Of a stretch of 64,000 nt of DNA, positions 25,066 to 33,576 are shown in pieces (positions within the stretch are counted from its first letter, which is position 1; every line of letters starts with the position of its first letter). The notes under the pieces were generated by a model. It did no database searches, was not told the origin of the DNA, and worked only from the letters and a program-made list of their open reading frames with translations. A program made the translations under genes and the position numbers. Source of the stretch: Arthrobacter sp. PM3 (GTDB taxonomy: Bacteria > Actinomycetota > Actinomycetes > Actinomycetales > Micrococcaceae); contig NZ_CP022314.1 of assembly GCF_003352915.1 (NCBI RefSeq), positions 1,121,915 to 1,185,914 of the forward strand. The letters are read 5' to 3'.

Positions 25066-26237
25066 ACACCACGGATCACCCGACGACGCCCGCAGGACAC
25101 CGCAAGCGCGGACTCCGGCTGGCCCTGCGGGCCTGCACCGCGGCCATGGTCCTGCTCGCCGCCGCGGCCGGCGGCGCACTGGCCCAACCCGCTGCCACAG
25201 CGAGTGCCCCGGCGGCGACCCAGGGCCAGGGCTACCTGCCGGGCGCCAAGCACGTCTTCGTCATCAACCTCGAGAACAAGGGCTACGACTCCACCTGGGG
25301 ACCGGGATCCGCCGCCCCGTACCTGTCCACGACCCTGCGCGCCCAGGGCGTGCTGCTCAACCAGTACTACGGCACGGCCCACAACTCCCAGCCGAACTAC
25401 GTGGCGCAGATTTCCGGCCAGGGCCCCAACCCGCAGATGCAGGCCGACTGCCAGACCTACTCGCCGTTCGTCGGGACCGGGACGGCCGACCAGGGCCAGG
25501 CCGTGGGCGACGGCTGCGTCTTCCCGGCCAGCGTTCCCACCGTCGCCGGCCAGCTCACCGCGGCGGGCAAGACGTGGAAGGGGTACATGGAGGACATGGG
25601 CACCCCGTGCCGGCATCCGGCCCTGGGCGCGGTGGACGATACACAGAAGGCCAGGGTCGGCGACCAGTACGCGGCCCGCCACAATCCGTTTGTCTACTTC
25701 GCCGGGATTACCGGCTCACCGGATTGCGCCACGAACGACGTCGACCTCGGCGTCCTGAAAACGGACCTCGCATCGGCCACCACAACACCCAACCTGTCCA
25801 TGATCACGCCGAACCTCTGCCACGACGGCCACGACTCCCCCTGCGTGGACGGGCAACCGGGCGGCCTGGCGAGCGCCGACGAGTGGCTCAGGCAGTGGGT
25901 GCCGGCCATCACTGCCTCCCCGGCCTTCAAGCAGGACGGTGTCCTGGTGATCACCTTCGACGAATCCGACGGGCCCCAGTCCGACGCCACCGCCTGCTGC
26001 GCCGAAACGGCCGGCCCCAACACCCCCGAACCGGGCATCACCGGCCCCGGCGGCGGCCGGGTGGGCGCCCTCGTGATCTCACCCTTCACGAAGGGCGGCA
26101 CGTGGTCCACCACCCCTTACAACCATTACAGCCTGCTGGCCAGCATCGAAGACACCTTTGGCCTGCCGTACCTGGGGTATGCGGGGACGCCGGGCCTCAA
26201 CCGGTTCGGGCTGGATGTGTACAACGCCGGAGTTTAG
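25050..26237 (+). CDS. Secreted phosphoesterase, paralogue 1
   Basis: 395 aa from ATG 25050, overlapping the previous gene by 16 bp; TTG 25062 in the same frame is an alternative. A Sec signal (LRLALRACTAAMVLLAAAAGGALA) leads into a mature enzyme with HVFVINLENKGYD, QYYGTAHNSQPNYVAQISGQG, MEDMGTPCRHPALG and VLVITFDESDGPQ, the acid-phosphatase-like branch of the PF04185 phosphoesterases. Coupled to the Tat-exported enzyme upstream, so both are probably made together. It converges with a close paralogue 44 bp away. Confidence 0.85.
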   Translation: METALNTTDHPTTPAGHRKRGLRLALRACTAAMVLLAAAAGGALAQPAATASAPAATQGQGYLPGAKHVFVINLENKGYDSTWGPGSAAPYLSTTLRAQGVLLNQYYGTAHNSQPNYVAQISGQGPNPQMQADCQTYSPFVGTGTADQGQAVGDGCVFPASVPTVAGQLTAAGKTWKGYMEDMGTPCRHPALGAVDDTQKARVGDQYAARHNPFVYFAGITGSPDCATNDVDLGVLKTDLASATTTPNLSMITPNLCHDGHDSPCVDGQPGGLASADEWLRQWVPAITASPAFKQDGVLVITFDESDGPQSDATACCAETAGPNTPEPGITGPGGGRVGALVISPFTKGGTWSTTPYNHYSLLASIEDTFGLPYLGYAGTPGLNRFGLDVYNAGV

Positions 26238-26281
26238 CGGCCCGCCGGGGCGCGGCCTCCATTTTGCCTGGCTGAGTACGG

Positions 26282-27448
26282 CTACGAGCCTGCGTTGAAG
26301 ACGTCGGCGCCGAAGCTGTGCTGGCCCGGCGCCCCGGCGTAGCCCAGGCGCGGGAGGGAGAACGCGTCCTCGATGCTGGCCAGGAGGCTGAAGTGGTTGT
26401 AGGCCCGGTCCGACGTCGTGCCGCCCTGGGTGAACGGGGAGACAACAAGTGCACCGATCCTGCCTCCGGCCGTCCCGCCGGGCAGCAACTCTGCGGGCCC
26501 CACCGTCTTACCTTCGGACTCATCGAAGGTAATGACCAGCATCCCGTCCTGCTTGAAAGCCGGCGAGTCGAGGATCGCCGGGACCTGTTGGCTCAGCCAG
26601 GTGTCAGCGGCGGCAAGCCCGCCGGGACTGCCGTCGACGCAGGGGTTATCGTGGCCGTCATTGCACAGATTTGGCGAGATGTAGGCCAGGTTCGGGGTGG
26701 TGTCCACGGACTGCAGGTCGCTGGCCAGTGCGCCAAAATCCACCACGTTGCTCTGGCAGTCCGGTGACGACGTGACGGATTCGAAGTACACAAACGGGTT
26801 GTGCCGTGTGGCGTACTGGTCCCCGGCCTTGGCTGCCTGGTTGGTGTCCTTCGCACCGAGTTCGGGGTGCCGGCACGGCGTTCCCATGTCCTCCATGTAG
26901 CCCTTCCAGGTCTTGCCGGCGGCGCTGAGCTGCCCGGCCACCGTGGGTACGGAGGCCGGATACACGCAGCCGGTTCCCTCCGCCTGCCCGAGGGCGGCAG
27001 TGCCGGTCAGTTCGAACGGGGCGAACGTCGGGCAGTCGTCCCGGGTCATGGCGTTGGACCCCTGCCCCGAGATCTGGGCGAGGTAGTTGGGGTTCGAATT
27101 GTGGGCGATCCCGTAGTACTGGGACAGCAGGACGCCCTGCTCGCGCAGGGTCCGGGAAAGGTACGGGGCGTCGGAGCCGGACCCCCACACTTTGTTGTAG
27201 CCCTTGTTTTCGAGGTTGATGACGAAGATGTGCCCCGGGCGCCCTCCGGCCTGCCCGGTTGCCGTGCCCCCGGTGCCCGGCGCTGCACCGGTGCCGGCGC
27301 CGGCGCTGGCGCTCGAACCGGGGGTTCCGGAGTTCCCGGGGGTGCCGGGCGGCGAGGTCTCGCACGCGGCCGCTGTCACCGCCACTACGGCTGCCACAAG
27401 CAGCTGCGCGGCTATCCGACGTTGGGTTTTCGTGGTGTTACGGCGCAT
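26282..27448 (-). CDS. Secreted phosphoesterase, paralogue 2
   Basis: 388 aa from ATG 27448. The signal segment ends VAVTAAACETSPP, possibly a lipoprotein attachment Cys although Ala rather than Leu/Val stands at -3. A 50-residue Gly/Ala/Thr/Pro linker follows. The catalytic domain repeats the landmarks of the gene at 25050: HIFVINLENKGYN, YYGIAHNSNPNYLAQISGQG, MEDMGTPCRHPELG, MLVITFDESEGK. Separate transcript, tail to tail with its paralogue. In-frame codons back to 27655 would put the signal peptide internal and are rejected. Confidence 0.85.
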   Translation of the reverse strand: MRRNTTKTQRRIAAQLLVAAVVAVTAAACETSPPGTPGNSGTPGSSASAGAGTGAAPGTGGTATGQAGGRPGHIFVINLENKGYNKVWGSGSDAPYLSRTLREQGVLLSQYYGIAHNSNPNYLAQISGQGSNAMTRDDCPTFAPFELTGTAALGQAEGTGCVYPASVPTVAGQLSAAGKTWKGYMEDMGTPCRHPELGAKDTNQAAKAGDQYATRHNPFVYFESVTSSPDCQSNVVDFGALASDLQSVDTTPNLAYISPNLCNDGHDNPCVDGSPGGLAAADTWLSQQVPAILDSPAFKQDGMLVITFDESEGKTVGPAELLPGGTAGGRIGALVVSPFTQGGTTSDRAYNHFSLLASIEDAFSLPRLGYAGAPGQHSFGADVFNAGS

Positions 27449-27672
27449 GGATTCCGGCTTTCTCGTTACCCGATCAGCGTTTCGTTGGCGGCACTCGTCC
27501 TTGAACTCTGCCACACCGCGATCAAGAAAACCCGCGAAGATCCTCGGCAACAGCTGGGAACCGGCACGTCCGGCTCCCCGGCCGCCGGCGGCGGCAGACC
27601 CGTCGCACGGTTCGGGGCCCGGGGTTGGAGCGCACAGTTCAGTAGTGCGGGCCATGGTGGTAGTTTGCAGTC

Positions 27673-28707
27673 ATGGACGCACCATCGGATTCGATTCCGC
27701 TTCTGGACCTCAGTGCAGCCAGGGGACGGGACGGCGCATTTGACCCGGCGTTTATCGAGGCACTGCGCGATGCCACGCACCGGGTGGGCTTCTTTCAGTT
27801 GACCGGCTACGGGGCTGACCCGGCGGAGGTGGAACAACTCTTCGAAGTCACCCGGCAGTTCTTCGACCTCCCGCTTGAGTCCAGGCTGGAGCTGGACAAC
27901 CGGCTCTCCCCGCATTTCCGCGGCTACACCAGGCTGGGCCATGAGGTCACCCAGGGGCGGCCCGACGCCCGGGAACAGCTCGACTTCGGACCGGAGCGGC
28001 CCGCCGTCGAACAGTACCCGCCGGAGCAGCCGTATTGGCTGGTGCAGGGCCCCAATCTGATGCCGGACCGGTCGCTGCCCGGGCTGCGCAGCGTTTGCAT
28101 GGCCTGGGCGGACCGCATGTCCCGGGTCGGGGCCGAACTGTTGTCCGCCATCGCCGTGTCCCTGGACCTGCCGGAGGACTATTTCGCCGAGCCCTTCCGG
28201 GGCTCGCCGGCCTGGATGGCCAAGCTCGTCCACTATGTCGGCGGCGTCGTCGCCGACGCCGGGCCGCAGGGGGTGGGCGCGCACGCCGACTACGGATTCG
28301 TCACCCTGCTCCTCCAGGACCAGGTGGGCGGCCTGCAGGTGCTCCCGCCGGGCAGCACCGACTGGATACCGGTGGAACCGATTCCGGGGGCGCTGGTTGT
28401 CAACCTCGGCGAGATGCTGGAAGTCGCGACCCAGGGTTACCTGGCCGCCACCATCCACCGCGTCGAGGCGCCGCCGCCCGGCGTCGACCGCTATACGATC
28501 CCGTTCTTCTGGTCGCCCCGGCTGGACGCCGTCATAGATCCGGTGCCCCTTCCGCCCGCGCTCGCTGCCCGGTCGCGGGGGATCACCGACGATCCGAACA
28601 ACCCGATGCTCGCCTCCTACGGCGCCAACGTGCTCAAAGGCTGGCTGCGCGCCCACCCGGAGGTCGCCCGGATCCACCACCCGGAACTCGTCCGGGCCGC
28701 CCCGTAG
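27673..28707 (+). CDS. 2-oxoglutarate/Fe(II) oxygenase, isopenicillin-N-synthase-like
   Basis: 344 aa, cytosolic. The N-terminal DIOX_N region (PLLDLSAARG, HRVGFFQLTGYG) precedes the double-stranded beta helix with an intact iron triad His204-x-Asp206 (GAHADYGFVTLL) and His262 (TIHRVEAPP); Arg273 in DRYTIPFF binds the 2-oxoglutarate carboxylate. Enzymes of this group hydroxylate, desaturate or ring-close small molecules; plant and microbial members make ethylene, gibberellins or antibiotics. No pathway partner is near. It starts 224 bp from the divergent phosphoesterase. Confidence 0.88.
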   Translation: MDAPSDSIPLLDLSAARGRDGAFDPAFIEALRDATHRVGFFQLTGYGADPAEVEQLFEVTRQFFDLPLESRLELDNRLSPHFRGYTRLGHEVTQGRPDAREQLDFGPERPAVEQYPPEQPYWLVQGPNLMPDRSLPGLRSVCMAWADRMSRVGAELLSAIAVSLDLPEDYFAEPFRGSPAWMAKLVHYVGGVVADAGPQGVGAHADYGFVTLLLQDQVGGLQVLPPGSTDWIPVEPIPGALVVNLGEMLEVATQGYLAATIHRVEAPPPGVDRYTIPFFWSPRLDAVIDPVPLPPALAARSRGITDDPNNPMLASYGANVLKGWLRAHPEVARIHHPELVRAAP

Positions 28708-28744
28708 TCCTCCCTGCAGGCGTCCCGGCAGTCCGGCCGGTCCC

Positions 28745-29212
28745 TTAGGCTTTCCGCTGCGCGACGACACCGGCCAGCGAGGCCAGGCCCTTTTCGAAGT
28801 CCGCACCGACCATCTTGTCCATGTTCATGAACAGGGCAAAGACTTTGCCGAGGCCCTTGTTTTCTCCGGTCATGGTCCATGTGACATCGGTGCCGCTGGC
28901 TGACGGCGTAAACGTGAAGGTAGTCGGGTTCACCGCTTTGAACGGCTTGGTGAACTCGAGCCGGATCCTGATGCTGCGCGGCTCGGCGATGTCCACGATT
29001 TCCATCGTGCCGGAGCCGGCCTTGCGGTTGCCGCTCCACGCATACTTGGCACCGATGCCTGACTCACTGCCGGAGTAGCTCCGCTCCATGGCCGGATCAA
29101 CGGCCTCCCACGGCGACCACTTGGTCCATTCGTGGAAGTTGTTGACCAGCGGGAAGATGTCCTCGGCCGGTGCGGGAATGACGGCGCTGCGCGTGACTTC
29201 GAAAGTAGACAT
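28745..29212 (-). CDS. SRPBCC (polyketide cyclase / START-like) protein
   Basis: 155 aa. FEVTRSAVIPAPAEDIFPLVNNFHEWTKWSPWEAVDPAM is the standard opening of bacterial SRPBCC proteins, followed by AWSGNRKAGSGTMEIVDIAEPRSIRIRLEF and TFTPSASGTDVTWTMTGEN. They form a hydrophobic pocket binding lipids or aromatic ligands; most are of unknown role. It is convergent with the oxygenase gene. Confidence 0.9.
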   Translation of the reverse strand: MSTFEVTRSAVIPAPAEDIFPLVNNFHEWTKWSPWEAVDPAMERSYSGSESGIGAKYAWSGNRKAGSGTMEIVDIAEPRSIRIRLEFTKPFKAVNPTTFTFTPSASGTDVTWTMTGENKGLGKVFALFMNMDKMVGADFEKGLASLAGVVAQRKA

Positions 29213-29261
29213 GCCGCCATCCTAGGCGGTGGCCGGCCCCTGCGGCCGCAAGGCAGACTGT

Positions 29262-30974
29262 TCAGGCCTGCAGGGGGATGACGTCGATCCGCCCCTGCGG
29301 ATCGGCCACGACCAGCACCCGGGGAGCCGACACACCCTCCAGCGCGGCCGCCAGCCGGTCCTCCGGAGTCCGCGACGCCGGCGCAACCGCAGGCGCAACT
29401 CCCGATGCGGGAGCCGGCGGTCCGGCCGCCGCCTGGACGCCCGCCAGGGCGTCCGCGCGCCGCCAGACCAGCGCGTCTGCGCGCCGCCAGACCATCACGT
29501 CCGCTCCCGTGACCTCCGTGATCACACGGCGCAACGGTGCCGGGTCGGCCGCCGTCACCAGAATCACGTGGCCGATGGTCCGCGGCCGGACCGGGCCGGC
29601 GGCCGCGAGCACGGCACGGTCCTGCCGCCAGACGGCAAAGTGGTAGCCGAACACGAGCCCCGTGGCGACCAGCAGCCCGAATGGGGCACGGATCCGGTCG
29701 ACGAGGCTCCCGCCGCTGACGCCGCCCAGGAAGAACTCGAACACCCTGAACCCGATCACCAGCAGGGTGATCACGGCAACCACGGCGCTCAGGCCGAAGA
29801 CGGCCACCAGGTAGATGCGCCGGGCGTTGAGTCCAGTGGCCGTTACGCTGCCGGTACCCGCCGCCGGAGCCAGTGGACGCCAGGCGAGCCACCAGACGGG
29901 GCCGCCGACCAGGAGCGAGCTGATGCCGCCCAGCAGCAGGGTCCGCGCCCCGCTGACCGCCAGCGGCGTCGCCGCCAGAGCCAGGACCGAGTTGACGATC
30001 ACGCCGATTCCGGATGCCGCCGCGACCAGCGCGACACCCGAGGTGACCAGCCGCCCGCCTTGCAGGGTGGCCTCCGAGCGTGTACGCGCGATGTTCCGGT
30101 GATAGACCCAGACGAGGCAGCCGATGCACGCCGCCGCCACGGCCGGTGCAAGGGGCTCCAGCAGCAGCTCCAGCGGTTCCGTCCGGTCGAACAGCAGCCG
30201 GAGGAACACGAACAGCGCCACCCCGGAGCCGGTGAGCGTCAGCACCCCGGCACCCAGTACTCCGACGGCGATCAGCACGACGTCGGCCAGTCCGGTGCGC
30301 AGCTTCCGTCCGCCCTCGTGCTGCCAGTGCCACCACCAGATCAGGCTCCCGCCCGCTGCCCAGACCAGCGACTGCAGCGCCGAAACCCACCAGGGCTTTC
30401 CCACCGACGCCTCGGCCGCCGCTCCCCGGAGGGCGGCATCAAGCAGTGTGGACAGGGCCGAAACGGCGCCGCCCACGCCCAGCACGAGCCCCAGGACCGC
30501 GCCCAGAACCGTGGGGACGTCCGTCAGGTCCGTCGGGTTCTTGCGCGGATGGCGCCACATCCACCGCTGCCAGAGCCAGACCGCCGCCCACACCAGGCCG
30601 GTGGCCAGCGATAACCGCCACTCCGGGCCCTGGGCGCCGATCAGGTCGGCGAACGTGCTGAGCAGGTTGGTGGAGGCGATCAACAGGGACAGCATGTAAA
30701 TGCCGGTCAGGTACAGGCCCCAGCCGACGGAGGACCGCTCCTCAGGGTCATCAAGCCGCCGCCACACGGTCCACCACAGGAGGGCCGCAAGCGGGCCGCC
30801 GATCAGGGCGAAGGCCAGCGAGCGCGCCAGCCCCGCGACGTCGTCGACCGCCAGCTCGGTTCCCGTCACGAACAGGCGGCCCAGCAGCCCGCCAAGCCCG
30901 ACGGCGGTGATCACCACCAGCGCGAACAGCAGCGCGTACGTAATCAGGCGGCGCACGGTCCGCTGGGCGCTCAT
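29262..30974 (-). CDS. DUF5671-type polytopic membrane protein
   Basis: 570 aa with about twelve predicted helices. The opening RTVRRLITYALLFALVVITAVGLGGLLGRLF and repeated four-helix blocks recall the DUF5671 family of actinobacteria, here apparently in several copies. A cytosolic C-terminal tail of ~120 residues ends in PRVLVVADPQGRIDVIPLQA and includes a tandem duplication (VWRRADAL twice). Function unknown. It ends 49 bp before the SRPBCC gene and is followed upstream by a small secreted-type protein 30 bp away, same strand. Confidence 0.7.
   Translation of the reverse strand: MSAQRTVRRLITYALLFALVVITAVGLGGLLGRLFVTGTELAVDDVAGLARSLAFALIGGPLAALLWWTVWRRLDDPEERSSVGWGLYLTGIYMLSLLIASTNLLSTFADLIGAQGPEWRLSLATGLVWAAVWLWQRWMWRHPRKNPTDLTDVPTVLGAVLGLVLGVGGAVSALSTLLDAALRGAAAEASVGKPWWVSALQSLVWAAGGSLIWWWHWQHEGGRKLRTGLADVVLIAVGVLGAGVLTLTGSGVALFVFLRLLFDRTEPLELLLEPLAPAVAAACIGCLVWVYHRNIARTRSEATLQGGRLVTSGVALVAAASGIGVIVNSVLALAATPLAVSGARTLLLGGISSLLVGGPVWWLAWRPLAPAAGTGSVTATGLNARRIYLVAVFGLSAVVAVITLLVIGFRVFEFFLGGVSGGSLVDRIRAPFGLLVATGLVFGYHFAVWRQDRAVLAAAGPVRPRTIGHVILVTAADPAPLRRVITEVTGADVMVWRRADALVWRRADALAGVQAAAGPPAPASGVAPAVAPASRTPEDRLAAALEGVSAPRVLVVADPQGRIDVIPLQA
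29449..29494. repeat. 24-bp tandem duplication inside the DUF5671-type gene
   Basis: GCGTCYGCGCGCCGCCAGACCA occurs twice with a 24-bp period (29449 and 29473), differing at one base. It encodes Val-Trp-Arg-Arg-Ala-Asp-Ala-Leu in duplicate in the cytosolic tail. A recent in-frame slip duplication is the likely origin. Confidence 0.8.
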
Positions 30975-31004
30975 CGCCGTGCCGTTTTCATGGCTTGGCT
31001 GTTC

Positions 31005-31514
31005 TCATGGCTTAACCGGGCCCGGGCACACCCTCAGCTGCCAGGGCGCGTTGTCGATCAGCCAGCCGTTCCCGGAGCGCACGAGGTCGAACACGTCTTC
31101 GATCTGGTATTCGCTGCTGCCAAACGGGCCGCCCGGCTCGGACACGGTGATCAGGACCCGCACGTCCGCGGATTCCGGACGCTCGGTGGTGGAGACCAGA
31201 GTGACCCGCAGATTCCGGGCGGCAGGGGCGCCCTCGCTGCCGCACCTGGTCCGCGCCGCCGCCGTCAGGTAGGCGGACGCGGCCCCCTCGTCCCCGGCAA
31301 TGACCGCCGCGGCGTAGCGCTGCACGACCCCTGCGGGGCTCGACTCGGCCAACGGCGCCGGTTGCCCGCGGGTGAGCACCACGGCCAGGGCCACGACCAC
31401 GATCACCACGATCACGGCCAGGACAGCCCACAGGGTCCGGCTCGGGTTGACGTCCCCAGGCCCGGGCGGTTCCGGCGGCGCTGCAGGCTGCGGTCCTTCT
31501 GGCTGGGGGCTCAT
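31005..31514 (-). CDS. Membrane-anchored protein of unknown function
   Basis: 169 aa from ATG 31514. A Pro-rich cytosolic start, one membrane helix (TLWAVLAVIVVIVVVALAVVL, residues ~28-48) and a ~115-residue extracytoplasmic domain with two cysteines (TRCGSEG, LRVCPGP) and the sequence YQIEDVFDLVRSGNGWLIDN, reminiscent of NTF2-like/DUF4878 lipoprotein domains. Upstream neighbour of the DUF5671 gene in the same orientation, 30 bp apart, so probably one transcript. Confidence 0.7.
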   Translation of the reverse strand: MSPQPEGPQPAAPPEPPGPGDVNPSRTLWAVLAVIVVIVVVALAVVLTRGQPAPLAESSPAGVVQRYAAAVIAGDEGAASAYLTAAARTRCGSEGAPAARNLRVTLVSTTERPESADVRVLITVSEPGGPFGSSEYQIEDVFDLVRSGNGWLIDNAPWQLRVCPGPVKP

Positions 31515-31619
31515 GCCGCCAGTATGCCTGCCGGGCCCGGACACCGTCATGATGTCTTTCGTCCCGTGTTCCGTGGCGTCAGCGTCGACGCGGCCGGGGC
31601 CAGCCACTACGCTCGAAAA

Positions 31620-33077
31620 ATGGGAATCATGCGCAAGGCCCTCGCCGCCGCGGTCCTGCTGATGGCCGGAGTGCTGGGCGGAGCGCACGCGGCGCTCGCC
31701 GTGACGCCGACCGCCGTCGTGATCGAGGACCGGGCCGGGGTCCTGGACCGCAACCGGCTCCTGCCTGCCGTCGAGGCCACCGATTTCTACCAGCCGACCA
31801 AAGTTGCGGTGTACACCTACAACGGCACGGCCGCGGACAACCTCAACGAGGAAGTCCTCAGGTTCGCCCGCGCCGAACACCCCGAATGGATCAGCCCCGA
31901 CGGGCAGAAATGGGCCGACGGGCTGTTCATCTTCGCCCTGGACCCGACGGGCCGGCACGTCGGGACGTACATGGGCGAGGACCGCAAGGTCTCCCCCGAC
32001 CAGCGCGAGGACATCCAGAACGCGTCCAAGGAGCTGCTCCGCGATGCCCAATGGACCGACGGTACGATTGCCGGGATCCGGCGCGGCGCCGAACTCATCA
32101 ACCAGCCGTGGTACCGGTCCACGGCCTTCCTCGTGACGGCCTGGGCGGCGGTGGCCGCCGCGGTCTGCGGCGCTGCCGCCTGGCTGATCGTCCGCTGGCG
32201 CACCCGTGTGTCCTGCCGCAGGGAGCTCGAACGCGGCGACGCCAGCTACGCGAACGTCAGCATGGACCTGCAGGTCACCGAGCTCAACGCCAGCACCATT
32301 CCGGAGTCCTCACGGTACGGCAGCACCGTGCTGGAGAAGCACCGCACCTTCCTGGCCCGGTACAACACGGCCACCGCGTTAGCCAATCAGGTCCACGCCC
32401 TCAGCAGCCGGGACCTGAGCCGCCGGCCCAACCTGAAACTTGTCCGCAGCTACGCCGATGCGGCGGCCGAACTCGACGCGCTGGACGACGTCATCGCGGA
32501 CACCAACACGCTGCTGAACCGCGGCGCGGCGTGGCCGGCCGCGTGGGAGCACCAGCTCGCCCCGTTCCGCAGTGACCTGAACGGCGTCGAGGAACTGCTC
32601 AGCCAGCGCCGCGGCGAGGGCTCATCGGCGACCGCGGCCGCCCTGAGGTCCTTCCGCGACGAAAGCCGCAGCGATCTCGAACGCTGGACGGCAGAGCTCG
32701 CGGACGGCACCATCACACCCGAGACGGCGCTGGACCGGCTGCGTGATGCCCGGACCCGGCTGTCAGACCTCCTGAAAAACCACGCCGAAACCGTGATCGG
32801 CGCCTACGCCCGCAACGAAAAGGAAGCCGGCCTCATGCGCAAAGAGATGGAGGCCGCGCAGACGGGGGCGCGGCCGGGGGCCAGGTACGGCCGCACCTGG
32901 GAGCCAAGCATCCTCGGCACGGTGTACCCGTCCTACTACTTCTTCTCGGTGCCGACCTTCAATTCAGGCCTCAGCACCGGGGTCAGCAGCGTCAGCACTG
33001 CCCGCGGCGGCACCACCACCGGGTATGGCTCCAGCGGCGGCAGCTTTTCCGGGTCCGGGAGCTCGTCGAGTTTTTGA
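31620..33077 (+). CDS. DUF5129 protein (TPM-like domain, membrane anchor, Ser/Gly tail)
   Basis: 485 aa. Signal peptide (residues 1-~29), then a TPM-phosphatase-like domain (VIEDRAGVLDRNRLLPAVEATDFYQPTKVAVYTY... GTYMGEDRKV), one membrane helix near 165-190 (STAFLVTAWAAVAAAVCGAAAWLIV), a long helical cytosolic region, and a low-complexity end rich in Ser, Gly and Tyr, closing in SSSSF. This tail is typical of TPM-family membrane proteins. ATG 31620 is used; ATG 31629 is an equally possible start. Divergent from the 169-aa protein gene. Role unknown. Confidence 0.8.
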   Translation: MGIMRKALAAAVLLMAGVLGGAHAALAVTPTAVVIEDRAGVLDRNRLLPAVEATDFYQPTKVAVYTYNGTAADNLNEEVLRFARAEHPEWISPDGQKWADGLFIFALDPTGRHVGTYMGEDRKVSPDQREDIQNASKELLRDAQWTDGTIAGIRRGAELINQPWYRSTAFLVTAWAAVAAAVCGAAAWLIVRWRTRVSCRRELERGDASYANVSMDLQVTELNASTIPESSRYGSTVLEKHRTFLARYNTATALANQVHALSSRDLSRRPNLKLVRSYADAAAELDALDDVIADTNTLLNRGAAWPAAWEHQLAPFRSDLNGVEELLSQRRGEGSSATAAALRSFRDESRSDLERWTAELADGTITPETALDRLRDARTRLSDLLKNHAETVIGAYARNEKEAGLMRKEMEAAQTGARPGARYGRTWEPSILGTVYPSYYFFSVPTFNSGLSTGVSSVSTARGGTTTGYGSSGGSFSGSGSSSSF

Positions 33078-33140
33078 GGCTGTGTCCGTTTCCCGGCCGG
33101 GTCTGCGCTTAACGGCCGAGCTGCGCTTAACGGCCAGCCG

Positions 33141-33350
33141 TTAGGTGCCGTTGCCGGGCCGTTCGACGACGAAGTCCCCGCCGGGGAACATGATCGTCTC
33201 GTGGCCGTCGTCAAACCTGACGTGGTACGGCGGCGCGCCGTCGGCTCCCTTCACTTCGAGGATCAGTCCGTGCCGGTCCGCGGACTCGACCGTGGTCCCC
33301 CGGACGATGATGCGGTCCCCTGCGGCTGCCTTCATGGCGATCACCTGCAT
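33141..33350 (-). CDS. DUF1918 protein
   Basis: 69 aa. KAAAGDRIIVRGTTVESADRHGLILEVKGADGAPPYHVRFDDGHETIMFPGGDFVV covers nearly the whole DUF1918 domain, a small SH3-like beta barrel common in actinobacteria and of unknown function. ATG 33350 is preceded by a weak site; ATG 33335 (MKAAAGD) is an alternative and closer to the usual family start. Confidence 0.88.
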   Translation of the reverse strand: MQVIAMKAAAGDRIIVRGTTVESADRHGLILEVKGADGAPPYHVRFDDGHETIMFPGGDFVVERPGNGT

Positions 33351-33413
33351 TTCTCTTGACGCCTGTGTGCCCGAAGATCATTATTGCTCTTGACGGCTGG
33401 GGGCGCTATGGCC

Positions 33414-33444
33414 TTGGACCTAGGAGCCGCGCCGTGCGTATAAA
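33414..33444 (+). promoter_or_regulatory. Candidate promoter of the RND efflux operon
   Basis: TTGGAC (33414-33419) and TATAAA (33439-33444) are separated by 19 bp, longer than the usual 17 and of the length found in promoters twisted open by MerR-family metal sensors. A CCTAGG hexamer palindrome follows the -35. The rest of the 214-bp gap (33351-33564) shows nothing further. No MerR gene is present in the window. Confidence 0.4.
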
Positions 33445-33576
33445 TTCAGCACTTTGCCCGGTACCAATCGGCGCACTCTCCCCGGGAAATCACTCCCCCG
33501 CAGGACCGCCGCCACACCTCCTTTCGCGCACGGCGAGAACTGACGGCAGTCCTGCCGCGCCCGGGTGGTGCCGGCC

